Origin: Myxococcus sp. RHSTA-1-4 | GTDB lineage: Bacteria > Myxococcota > Myxococcia > Myxococcales > Myxococcaceae | Length of the DNA: 64,000 nt | Assembly (NCBI RefSeq): GCF_020037125.1 | Contig: NZ_JAIQDG010000042.1 | Location: 33,492-97,491 of the forward strand | Reading direction: 5' to 3' | Translations under genes and position numbers: made by a program | Shown: positions 8,083 through 15,907 of the stretch, in pieces | How the letters are laid out: the number at the start of each line of letters is the position of its first letter | Position numbering within the stretch: position 1 is the stretch's first letter | The notes under the pieces: generated by a model | What the model was told of the DNA's origin: nothing | What the model saw: the letters and a program-made list of their open reading frames with translations, nothing else | Database searches by the model: none

Positions 8083-9231
8083 ATGGCGGTCATGGTGCGT
8101 GTGCTGGGGTTGTCCCTGGGGTTGATGTTGTGGGCCTGTGGTGGCGGGGACGACCCTTCGCCCCCGGTCGACGCCGGTATCCCCGACGCGGGAGACAGCA
8201 CGACGGACGGAGGCTCCGACGCGGGCACTCCCGACGCCGGCTCCCCGTGGGACGTGGTAACCACGGCGCTGGAGGCCCGGGTCGCCGATGCGGGCAGCTC
8301 CGTGCCAGGACTGGGGCTCGCCGTGTACGACGCGCAGGACCGAAAGGTCTACGAGCGCATGGTGGGAGACTTCGCGCCGGACCGGCGGGTGGCGGTGGCT
8401 TCCTCCTCGAAGATGGTGGCCGGCACGGTCCTCTTCGAGGTCATCCGCCAGGGCCACCTCTCGCTGGATTCGACCACGGGCCAGGTGCTCGGCTGGAGCG
8501 GGGACAAGGCGAACATCACCCTGCGCCACCTGCTCTCCTTCACCTCCGGACTCCAGAACGAGCACTTCTGCACCATGCAGCCGGGCATCACCCTGGCGGA
8601 CTGCGTCGCCACCATCGCCGGCACCGACCCGGTGGCCCCGCCCGGCACGCGCTACGACTATGGCAGCACCCACCTGCACGTGGCGGCGCGCATGGCCGAG
8701 GTGACCACGGGCAAGAGCTGGAACGCCCTCTTCCGCGAGACGCTGGCGGTGCCCCTCGGCCTGCCCCAGGAGGTGGCGTACTTCACCCAGCCGCGTCTGG
8801 GGCAGGGCCTCACCAACCCGCTCATCGCTGGCGGGCTGCGCACGTCGATGAACGAGTACGCCCCGCTCCTCGCGCTCGTCTTCCACCGGGGGCGCTACGC
8901 CGGGCTGGAGCGCGGCACGCCGGAGCTGTTCGACGCCCAGGCGCGCGAGCCCTTCCCCGGCGTGGTGATTGGAAACTCTCCCGTGAAGGACCTGGGACTG
9001 CCGTACCGCTACGGACTGACGGCCTGGCTGCACTGCGACACGCCCTCCGAGGGCTGTGACGTCATCAGCTCGCCGGGCGCCTTCGGCTGGACGCCCTGGG
9101 TGGACCGGAAGGCGGGCTACTACGCCATCCTCGGCATGCAGTTGGACCGCCAGGACAATGGAGTGGTCAACTTCTCGGTGAGCCTCTCCAACGAGCTCCA
9201 GCCCCTCATCCGCGCGGCGCTCGGGCAGTAG
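8083..9231 (+). CDS. Serine hydrolase, beta-lactamase/class C fold, lipoprotein
   Basis: A 382-residue predicted lipoprotein. The signal peptide ends in the lipobox LWAC (C19), followed by a low-complexity Asp/Ala/Gly/Ser linker to about residue 55 that probably spans the periplasm. The catalytic domain has SSSK at 107-110 (nucleophile Ser and general-base Lys of the SxxK motif) and YGS at 193-195 in the place of the YxN motif. This is the pattern of class C beta-lactamases, esterases and D-aminopeptidases of the S12 group, and the substrate cannot be told from motifs. The ATG at 8083 has AAGGAGG six bases upstream; a second ATG nine bases later would also keep the lipobox. The gene stands 80 bp after the papain-fold gene and converges on the DUF885 gene. 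Confidence 0.82.
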   Translation: MAVMVRVLGLSLGLMLWACGGGDDPSPPVDAGIPDAGDSTTDGGSDAGTPDAGSPWDVVTTALEARVADAGSSVPGLGLAVYDAQDRKVYERMVGDFAPDRRVAVASSSKMVAGTVLFEVIRQGHLSLDSTTGQVLGWSGDKANITLRHLLSFTSGLQNEHFCTMQPGITLADCVATIAGTDPVAPPGTRYDYGSTHLHVAARMAEVTTGKSWNALFRETLAVPLGLPQEVAYFTQPRLGQGLTNPLIAGGLRTSMNEYAPLLALVFHRGRYAGLERGTPELFDAQAREPFPGVVIGNSPVKDLGLPYRYGLTAWLHCDTPSEGCDVISSPGAFGWTPWVDRKAGYYAILGMQLDRQDNGVVNFSVSLSNELQPLIRAALGQ

Positions 9232-9255
9232 GCGCCGCGCGCGGGAAGACGGGGC

Positions 9256-10590
9256 TCAGCGCAGGTCCGACGGCAGCCTCGGCGAGGACAGCAGCTCGCG
9301 GAACACCTCCCAGCGCCGGGCGGGCGTCGCCTCCGGGCCCGCCTGCCGCTCCACGTACTGCTTCACCAGGTCCCGGCCCAGGTTGTAGTTGATGACGTAC
9401 GAGCGATAGGTGTCGATGAAGGCCATGCGCTGCGCCGCGCGCTCCGGGGAGATGAGCGCGTAGCGCACGAGCCAGTCGCGAGCCGCCTCCCGGCTCATGG
9501 TGCCGTCGAGGTACCGGCGCGCGGCCTCGTTGCCCGCGTAGGACAGCTTCTCGGACAGCGACTCCATGCGCACGTAGTCCGCGGCGCGCTTCGGATCGAG
9601 TCCCGCGAGCGGGAAGAGGACGTCGCGCAGGTACGCCTCCGCGTCGGGGAAGGCCACGTCGATGCCGTAGTTGGCGCTGCCCTCGGCGATGAGCGACATG
9701 GGCGAGAAGAGCGGGTACACCTGGAACTCCACCCAGCCGCGCTCGCGCACCAGGTGCTGCTCCAGCAGCGCGTTGTAGACGTGGTGGCCGGGGTAGCCCT
9801 CATGCGCCGCGAGGTCGATGGCGCGCAGGATGAAGATGGGCAGGTCGGTGTTGACCTGGATGAGGCTGGTCGCGTTGCCCTTGAACCAGTTGTAGCCGCC
9901 CCACGGCTTGCCGGTGACGTACTCCAGGGTGAACGTCTCGTGGGCCGGCAGCGTCACGTACTTCAGCGTGCGGCGGCGCGCCTCCTCGATGGCGGCGCGG
10001 AAGACGGGGTCCAGCTTGTCCTTGGGGATGACGAAGCCCTGCCGGAAGCGCTCCAGGCGCTCGGTCAGGGGGCCCTGTCCTGGCACGAGCTCGTCGAGCC
10101 CGGCGCGCAGCGCCTCGAACTCCGCCTCGGTGTGCTGCGAGTCGCGCGCGTCGTAGAGGGCCTGGCTCTCCTCGTCGAACTTCAGCCGCTCGCCGGACAG
10201 CATCCGCACCCGCGCGGCGAGGGCGGAGAGCTGCGTCAGCAGGAAGCGGCGGCGCATCGCGACGAGCGCGTCATCGGGCACCGGCACGTCCTCCACCGCC
10301 TTCACCAGCGCGGCGGCGCGCGCGGCAATCTCCGGCAGGGGCAGCTTCGCGGCCTCGGCCTCCTTCGCCCAGGCCTCCGGCCCGTAGTACGCGTCCACGT
10401 AGTTGCCGTCGTGCTGGCCCACGGCGAGGACCAGCTTCACGTACTGCTCGGCGGAGGAGTCCAGGGAGGAAGGTGTCGTCATCGGCGGGTTCGTGGAGGG
10501 CTCGGAGGTGGGCGTCGCGCCACGCGTGGCGCAGGCGAGCACCGAGGAGGTGAGGACGAGGACAGACAGCAGGCGAAAGCGCGGAGGCAT
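9256..10590 (-). CDS. DUF885-family lipoprotein (putative metallopeptidase)
   Basis: A 444-residue protein whose N-terminus is a lipoprotein signal with lipobox VLAC (C20) and a Thr/Ser/Pro-rich linker. The core is the DUF885 fold, marked by the family hallmark HEGYPGHH in AAHEGYPGHHVYN, an HExxxGH-type zinc motif, with a downstream LIAEGSANYG segment carrying a conserved glutamate. Members are thought to be zinc peptidases but few have been assayed, so the activity is inferred. Length is shorter than the 550-600 residues of many DUF885 proteins, yet both conserved blocks are intact. It is convergent with the serine hydrolase gene (24 bp gap) and divergent from the chitosanase gene. Confidence 0.82.
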   Translation of the reverse strand: MPPRFRLLSVLVLTSSVLACATRGATPTSEPSTNPPMTTPSSLDSSAEQYVKLVLAVGQHDGNYVDAYYGPEAWAKEAEAAKLPLPEIAARAAALVKAVEDVPVPDDALVAMRRRFLLTQLSALAARVRMLSGERLKFDEESQALYDARDSQHTEAEFEALRAGLDELVPGQGPLTERLERFRQGFVIPKDKLDPVFRAAIEEARRRTLKYVTLPAHETFTLEYVTGKPWGGYNWFKGNATSLIQVNTDLPIFILRAIDLAAHEGYPGHHVYNALLEQHLVRERGWVEFQVYPLFSPMSLIAEGSANYGIDVAFPDAEAYLRDVLFPLAGLDPKRAADYVRMESLSEKLSYAGNEAARRYLDGTMSREAARDWLVRYALISPERAAQRMAFIDTYRSYVINYNLGRDLVKQYVERQAGPEATPARRWEVFRELLSSPRLPSDLR

Positions 10591-10801
10591 GGCGAGGTCC
10601 GGTTGTAGATGGCCCAGGCGCTCCTGACCAGCGAGGGCCCCGGCTGGCGTGCACCGCGAGTCGCGGCAAGGCGTGCCCCAGGTCCTACGGAATCCCCCGC
10701 ATGGGCGCGCTGGGGTATTCCTGGTATTCCCAATGTGACGGAGATGTGGCCGGACATCATCGGCTGGCGCATGGCCGACTCGTCACGAAAGGGAGCACGA
10801 C

Positions 10802-12115
10802 ATGGGAGCGCATCGGCGGAGCAGGTCCTGGGTGAAGTTCCGGCACGGGATGCTCGTGGGGCTGGCGGCGGCGCTGGCGGGCTGCGCACCGGACACCGGC
10901 GGCACGGAGGAGCGCCCGGCCACGGAGCAGCAGGCGCTGGCGGCCTGCTCGTACACCATCACCACGAACACCTACGTGGGCGCGGACTACTGGGGCACCA
11001 TCGTCTTCAAGAACACCGGCACGGCGGCCATGACGCGGCCACAGATTGCGTTCGGTGTCCCGAGCGGCGTCATCTGTGACTACGACGAGCCCGGCTGGAC
11101 GCACACCCAGAGCGGCACGACGTGCACGTACTCGCGGACGTCGGACCTCACCGTGGCCGTGAATGCGTCGTACACGTTCTATTACTCGACGACGTCGAAC
11201 ACCTCCTTCACCGCCACCAACATCCAGATTTCCGACCCGAGCTGCGGCGGCACCACCGGAGGCACGGGGCTGAGCGCCAACCAGAAGAAGGTGGCGGAGG
11301 ACCTGACCAGCATCTGGGAGAACGACACGCCCACCATCGACTACGCGTACTCGGAGAACATCCAGGACGGGCGCGGGTACACCAATGGGCGCGCGGGCTT
11401 CTGCACCGGCACGGGTGACGCCATCCAGGTCGTCCAGTGCTACGTCAACCTGCGGAGCGCGGCCAACGGCAACCTGATGGCGAAGTACATGCCGGGGCTC
11501 ACCACCATCAACAACCGCTTCCTCTCCACGGGTGAGTCCCAGTCCTCGACGTCCGAGCTCGACTCCGTGGGCAACTGGCGGGCCGACTGGGCCGCCAGCT
11601 ACAACAACACCACCACGCGCGCGGACTTCAAGAGCTGCCAGGACCAGATCAACGACAACCTTTATTACACGCCGGCCATGAACGAGGCCGCGAAGTGGGG
11701 CCTCACCACCGCGCTGTCGAAGACCGCGCTGTACGACGCCTTCATCAACCACGGCGAGTCCGGCGCCCGGAGCATCATCCGCTCCGCCAACACCGCGCTC
11801 GGCAACTCCGGACAGGTGGCGCCCGTCATCGGCTACAACGGCATCACCGAGAGCGCGTGGCTGCAGAAGTTCCTCGAGAAGCGCCGGGACGTGCTCGCCG
11901 GGGACTCGACGTGGATTGAGGCCGTGGACCGCGTCGCCGCCTACGAGAAGCTGCGCCGGCGTGGCAACTGGGACCTGGGCACCGCCTTCCGCAACGACGT
12001 CCGCGCCCGCGACTGCTGGGGCACGACGTATCCGTTCAGCGGCTACACGGTGCGGCAGATCAACCCGGACGGAAGCTGGAGCACGCCGACGTCGTACACG
12101 TACTCCTGCCAGTAA
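10802..12115 (+). CDS. Chitosanase, GH46, with N-terminal carbohydrate-binding-like domain; lipoprotein
   Basis: Secreted endo-enzyme hydrolysing beta-1,4 bonds in chitosan. The 437-residue precursor has a basic n-region and a lipobox LAGC (C28). Residues 48-150 (CSYTITTNTYVGADYWGTIVF..) resemble a beta-sandwich carbohydrate-binding module of the CBM2 type. A Gly/Thr linker leads to the GH46 domain from about residue 157. There, SIWEN supplies the catalytic glutamate and QDGRGYTNG the catalytic aspartate, matching E22 and D40 of the Streptomyces N174 enzyme; GFCTGTGD follows. An AAGGGAG ribosome site precedes the ATG at 10802. Many cysteines suggest disulfides after export. It fits a predatory or saprophytic lifestyle attacking fungal or arthropod material. 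It converges on the nucleotidyltransferase pair across a strong hairpin. Confidence 0.88.
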   Translation: MGAHRRSRSWVKFRHGMLVGLAAALAGCAPDTGGTEERPATEQQALAACSYTITTNTYVGADYWGTIVFKNTGTAAMTRPQIAFGVPSGVICDYDEPGWTHTQSGTTCTYSRTSDLTVAVNASYTFYYSTTSNTSFTATNIQISDPSCGGTTGGTGLSANQKKVAEDLTSIWENDTPTIDYAYSENIQDGRGYTNGRAGFCTGTGDAIQVVQCYVNLRSAANGNLMAKYMPGLTTINNRFLSTGESQSSTSELDSVGNWRADWAASYNNTTTRADFKSCQDQINDNLYYTPAMNEAAKWGLTTALSKTALYDAFINHGESGARSIIRSANTALGNSGQVAPVIGYNGITESAWLQKFLEKRRDVLAGDSTWIEAVDRVAAYEKLRRRGNWDLGTAFRNDVRARDCWGTTYPFSGYTVRQINPDGSWSTPTSYTYSCQ

Positions 12116-12127
12116 CCCGCCTCACGG

Positions 12128-12155
12128 CGCGGAGGCAGATGCTACTGCCTCCGCG
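12128..12155. terminator. Perfect hairpin between convergent genes
   Basis: An 11-bp perfect inverted repeat (12128-12138 with 12145-12155) with a six-base loop lies just after the chitosanase stop at 12115. It overlaps the last codons of the convergent nucleotidyltransferase gene. No T-run flanks it, so it would be an atypical bidirectional terminator or an mRNA 3'-end stabiliser. Confidence 0.5.
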
Positions 12156-12939
12156 ACTCGAAGCGCCGCCGGCGCAGGTCCAGCATCCACGCCTCCAGCG
12201 CGAGCACGGCCTCCTCGGGCGGGTCCTCGGGGAGGACGGACTCCGGCACTGCGGCGTCGAGAACCTCGAAGGAGCGCGCCACCTCCGCGCGCCACTTCGT
12301 GCTCAGTTCCTCCGGAAGCTCGCTCTTCTCCCCGCGCCGCTTCTGCTCCACCAGCGCATGCGCCTCCGAGAAGCCATACAGGTCCAACAGCTCGGTGACG
12401 TCCGTCTCCACCGTACCGGTGCGCAGCGCGTGCGTGCCGGTCAGCGTGGTGCGCAGGACGTAGAGCAGCTTCTTCGCGGACTTGAAGCCGCTCTTCTCCC
12501 ACTCGCGAAGCTGGCCGTGGGCGAAGCCCCGGTAGTGCCGGTGCACGCGGCGCGACATCACCGCGCGCACGTGCGGCTTCAGCCCCTCCAGCTCCGGCGA
12601 CGCGCGCACGCAGATGGCGCCCAGCACGCGCTCGATGTAGTTGCCGTTGCCTTGCAGGACGCCCTGGAGCACCGGCTGCAGCTCGTTGGACGAGTAGTCC
12701 ACCTCCACGCCGTCCACCACCTGGAGCCGCTCGGCGGTGATGTGCTTCGGCTGGAGCCCCAGCAGCACCGCGGTGGGCGCCACGTGGATGGACTTCAGGT
12801 CCAGGTCGCTGTCCGGCGAGGGGAAGCCATACGCGTGCGCCCCCGAGAGGGCCACGACCAGGTGCTCGCGCTTCGCGGACTCCTCGTCGAGCACCCGGTC
12901 CGCCACCACGCGCTCATGTTCCTTCAGTGTGCCCTTCAT
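12142..12939 (-). CDS. Predicted nucleotidyltransferase (YcgL/COG3541-like), downstream copy
   Basis: A 265-residue polymerase-beta-fold nucleotidyltransferase. LSGAHAYGFPSPDSDLDLKSIHV holds the hallmark pattern: Gly/Ser-type turn near residue 33 followed by the D-x-D metal site in DSDLDL. The remainder is helical (HYRGFAHGQLREWE..., KSAKKLLYVLRTTLTG), typical of this superfamily. Its ATG overlaps the stop of the upstream paralogue as ATGA, so the two are translationally coupled and probably work together. Members of this group are predicted to transfer nucleotides to RNA ends or proteins and turn up beside RNA-repair genes; the target here is unknown. A longer in-frame reading upstream lies entirely inside the preceding gene and was rejected. 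Confidence 0.78.
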   Translation of the reverse strand: MKGTLKEHERVVADRVLDEESAKREHLVVALSGAHAYGFPSPDSDLDLKSIHVAPTAVLLGLQPKHITAERLQVVDGVEVDYSSNELQPVLQGVLQGNGNYIERVLGAICVRASPELEGLKPHVRAVMSRRVHRHYRGFAHGQLREWEKSGFKSAKKLLYVLRTTLTGTHALRTGTVETDVTELLDLYGFSEAHALVEQKRRGEKSELPEELSTKWRAEVARSFEVLDAAVPESVLPEDPPEEAVLALEAWMLDLRRRRFESRRQ

Positions 12940-14231
12940 TCCGCGTCCCTCCACTCCATGGCCGGAGCCTCCGGCGCGTCGCGTCCCAGCGGGCCGGGCT
13001 CCTTCAGCACCCAGCGCCGCGCCACCTCGTCTCCCACGCGCCTCAGCAGCCGGTCCGCGCGCTCGTAGTCCGGATGCTCCGGCAGCCGGCTCTCCCGGTG
13101 CGCCGCCTCCAGGTCCGGCGCCATGGCCTCCGCGTCCCGCAGCACGTCCTCCAGCGGCACGCGGCCCGCCTTGATGTCCAGCAGCCGCGCCTTCAGCGCG
13201 CCCGCCGCCTCGAACGTGGGCTCTCCCGTGCGCAACCACCCGGTGGCCGTGGCCACCAGCCGCAGCAGGTTGTACGCGTTCTTCGGCCGCAGCTCGCGCG
13301 CGGACGGAGGCCGCTGCCCGCCGTCTCGCGCGTACGCCGTGAGCGCCGCGAAGTCGTTGGCCGTCAGGAGTCCCTGGTCCCACAACGAGCGGTAGAGCTG
13401 CTTCACGTACGTCTTCGCCGCCAGCAGCGCGTCCTGCTGCGAGGGCGCCGTCCGGGGAGACACGGCGGCCAGCCGCTTCGCCACCTCGTCCAGGTCCGGG
13501 GCCGGGTCCTCACACAGCCACTCCAGGAGCAAGTCCCTGTGCTCGGCAAGCCGCTGGCTGCGCGTGAGCTTGTCGAGCTGACTCATGGCATAGCGGCCGA
13601 AGCTGCCGAAGATGGCCTTGGACACGAAGGCGCCGCGCTCGGCGAGCAGCCACTCGCCCAGCACGTCCTTCGCCGTGGCGCCAGGGACGAACAGCGTCTC
13701 CAGCGTGTTCGGGTCCGCGCGCAGCGCCTGCTCCACCGTCTTGTGCACCTCCCAGTAGGTGGTGCTGCCGTCGGCGCTCACCAGGTCCACCGGCGCCTCC
13801 ACCAAGCCGAAGGTCCACGACAGCGGCAGTGCGAACACGCCCCGCACGTCCACGTCCGAGCTCTCGTTGGCCAGGCCCCACGCATGACTGCCCACGCGCG
13901 TCTCCAGCACCACACACGGCGTCAGCGCGGACCAGGCCGCCTCCCGGCGCCGGGCGAAGTCCACCTGTCCCACGCGGCGGGGCACCAATTCCTCGCGCGC
14001 GAACCAGACCTCGCCCACACCGACAATCTGCACGTCGAAGCCGCCGTCATGCGCGCGGACGACTCGGCCCACCACGCCCTGGGGGATGCGGCGCCCGCCC
14101 GAGGCCATGCGCTCCACGCGCGTCGTCACCTCCGTGCCGTGCGGCAGGGGCACCGACAGCCGGTCCACCTGCTCGAGGCCGCGGATGCGCGCGCCGCCCT
14201 GGCGCGAGGAATCCGTCGGAGAATCAGCCAT
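12936..14231 (-). CDS. Predicted nucleotidyltransferase (YcgL/COG3541-like), upstream copy with N-terminal extension
   Basis: A 431-residue protein. Residues 1-95 form a basic beta-rich N-terminal region (VPLPHGTEVTTRVERMASGG, GVVGRVVRAHDGGFDVQIVG) that may be a small SH3-like binding module. The nucleotidyltransferase core follows, with VGSHAWGLANESSDVDVRGV giving the GS turn and the D-x-D metal site. The helical C-terminal half includes AKTYVKQLYRSLWDQGLL and ELRPKNAYNLLRLVATATGWL. It is distantly similar to the gene it overlaps by four bases. The pair may form a heteromer or act in sequence. It sits about 5 kb from the MJ1316-type RNA-repair protein but on the other strand, so a shared pathway is only a suggestion. 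Confidence 0.78.
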   Translation of the reverse strand: MADSPTDSSRQGGARIRGLEQVDRLSVPLPHGTEVTTRVERMASGGRRIPQGVVGRVVRAHDGGFDVQIVGVGEVWFAREELVPRRVGQVDFARRREAAWSALTPCVVLETRVGSHAWGLANESSDVDVRGVFALPLSWTFGLVEAPVDLVSADGSTTYWEVHKTVEQALRADPNTLETLFVPGATAKDVLGEWLLAERGAFVSKAIFGSFGRYAMSQLDKLTRSQRLAEHRDLLLEWLCEDPAPDLDEVAKRLAAVSPRTAPSQQDALLAAKTYVKQLYRSLWDQGLLTANDFAALTAYARDGGQRPPSARELRPKNAYNLLRLVATATGWLRTGEPTFEAAGALKARLLDIKAGRVPLEDVLRDAEAMAPDLEAAHRESRLPEHPDYERADRLLRRVGDEVARRWVLKEPGPLGRDAPEAPAMEWRDAE

Positions 14232-14372
14232 TGTTCACCTCCCGGTGCGGTGCGAAGTCGTCTCCCGACGGCGGCGCGGGCGCGGACCTGACGCCTCCGG
14301 CGCCATGCTAGCCCCGGCAAGTCCGGACACGAAACGAGGGTCGCGCCTGGAAACCGGGAGGGCGCAGCGCCT

Positions 14373-15788
14373 TCAGTGAGAGCCCGTCGCCCCCGCGTCA
14401 TGCCCGCGCTCGGCGGCCAGGCGCGTCTCGGGGTCCGGCCGCTTCTCGCGCATCGTGACGAACTCCTCGGCCGCCGTGGGGTGGATGCCCACGGTGGAGT
14501 CGAACTGCGCCTTGGTGGCGCCGCACTTCACCGCCACCGCCAGGCCCTGGATGATTTCCGGCGCGTCCGCCCCCACCATGTGGCAGCCCAGCACCCGCTG
14601 GGTGGCTCGCTCCACCACCAGCTTCATCATCGTCCGCTCGTCGCGCCCGCTGAGCGTGTGCTTCATGGGCTTGAAGTTGGCGACGTAGACGTCCACCTGC
14701 CCGCAACGCTCGCGCGCCTCCAGCTCCGTCAGTCCCACGCACGCCACCGGCGGCTGGCTGAAGACGGCCGAGGGCACGTTGGTGTGGTCCATCTTCATGG
14801 GGTTGTTATGAAAGAGCGTCTCCGCCATCGCGCGTCCCTCGGCGATGGCCACCGGGGTGAGGTTGATGCGGTCCGTGAGGTCCCCCACCGCGTAGATGTT
14901 CTCCACCGAGGTGCGGGACCACTCGTCCACCTTCACCGCGCCCCGGGCATCCAGCTCCACGCCCACCTCCTCCAGCCCCAGCCCGCCCGAGTTGGGCACC
15001 CGGCCGGTGGCGTAGAGCACCGCGTCCGCCTCAATCGTGTCGCCCCCGCGCGTCAGCAGGCTCACCCCGTCCACGCGCTTCTCGATGTCCCGGATGAAGG
15101 TGTCCGTCACCAGCTCGATGCCCTTCTTGCGCATCTCCCCCGTGAGGAAGGCGCGCACGTCGTCATCGAACCCGTTCAGCACCGTGGGGCTCCGGACGAT
15201 GACTGTCACCTTCGAGCCCAGCCCGTGGAAGATGCCCGCCAGCTCCACGCCGATGTACCCGCCCCCCACAATCGCCAGCCGCTTCGGCAGCTCGGGGAAG
15301 GACAGCGCGTCATCCGAGGTGAGGGCATGTCCGATGCCCGCCACGTCCGGAGGCAGGTACGGCCGCGAGCCGGTGGCCAGGAGGATGCGCTCCGCCGTGT
15401 AGCGCTTGCCGCCCACCTCCACCGTGTGCGCGTCCACCAGCCGCCCGCGCCCCTGCACCACCGTCACGCCCGAGTCGCGCAGCAGCCGCGCGTACACACC
15501 ACCCAACCGGGCCAGCTCCTTGTCCTTGGCCTCGCGCAGCCGCGCCCAGTCGAACGCCGGCTCCTGCACCGTCCACCCGTAGCCGGCCGCGTCCTGGAAC
15601 TCCTCGTGGAAGTGGGAGCCGTACACCAGCAGCTTCTTGGGCACGCAGCCCCGGTGCACGCAGGTGCCGCCCAAATCACGGTCCTCGCAGAGCCCCACCT
15701 TCGCCCCGTAGGAGCCCGCCCTGCGGCTGGCCGCCACGCCCCCGGAGCCGCCGCCAATGGTGAACAGGTCGAAGTCGTAACGGGCCAT
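14373..15788 (-). CDS. gor: Glutathione-disulfide reductase
   Basis: NADPH-dependent flavoenzyme that reduces glutathione disulfide in the cytoplasm. It has 471 residues (family about 450). The N-terminal FAD-binding GGGSGGVAASRR is followed by the redox-active disulfide GGTCVHRGCVPKK. The second dinucleotide fold reads AIVGGGYIGVELAGIF, the FAD-contact segment is IYAVGDLT, and the C-terminal interface contains the catalytic HPTAAEE (His-Pro-Thr). These together separate it from dihydrolipoamide and mercuric reductases. The reading frame continues upstream of 15788, but that part is shadow sequence; the ATG at 15788 begins MARYDFDLFTIGGGSGG. The gene lies 119 bp after the hybrid kinase stop, on the same strand. 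Confidence 0.93.
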   Translation of the reverse strand: MARYDFDLFTIGGGSGGVAASRRAGSYGAKVGLCEDRDLGGTCVHRGCVPKKLLVYGSHFHEEFQDAAGYGWTVQEPAFDWARLREAKDKELARLGGVYARLLRDSGVTVVQGRGRLVDAHTVEVGGKRYTAERILLATGSRPYLPPDVAGIGHALTSDDALSFPELPKRLAIVGGGYIGVELAGIFHGLGSKVTVIVRSPTVLNGFDDDVRAFLTGEMRKKGIELVTDTFIRDIEKRVDGVSLLTRGGDTIEADAVLYATGRVPNSGGLGLEEVGVELDARGAVKVDEWSRTSVENIYAVGDLTDRINLTPVAIAEGRAMAETLFHNNPMKMDHTNVPSAVFSQPPVACVGLTELEARERCGQVDVYVANFKPMKHTLSGRDERTMMKLVVERATQRVLGCHMVGADAPEIIQGLAVAVKCGATKAQFDSTVGIHPTAAEEFVTMREKRPDPETRLAAERGHDAGATGSH

Positions 15789-15907
15789 GGTCCTCGTCCT
15801 CCGGGAGAAGCGACATGCGTTTCCCCTGAGATAGTCCCGGGGAGGCGCGGACCGTACCGGAAGTGTGGAGCCGCGGCGCCTGGATTCGCGCCAGCGGACA
15901 CTCCGGC

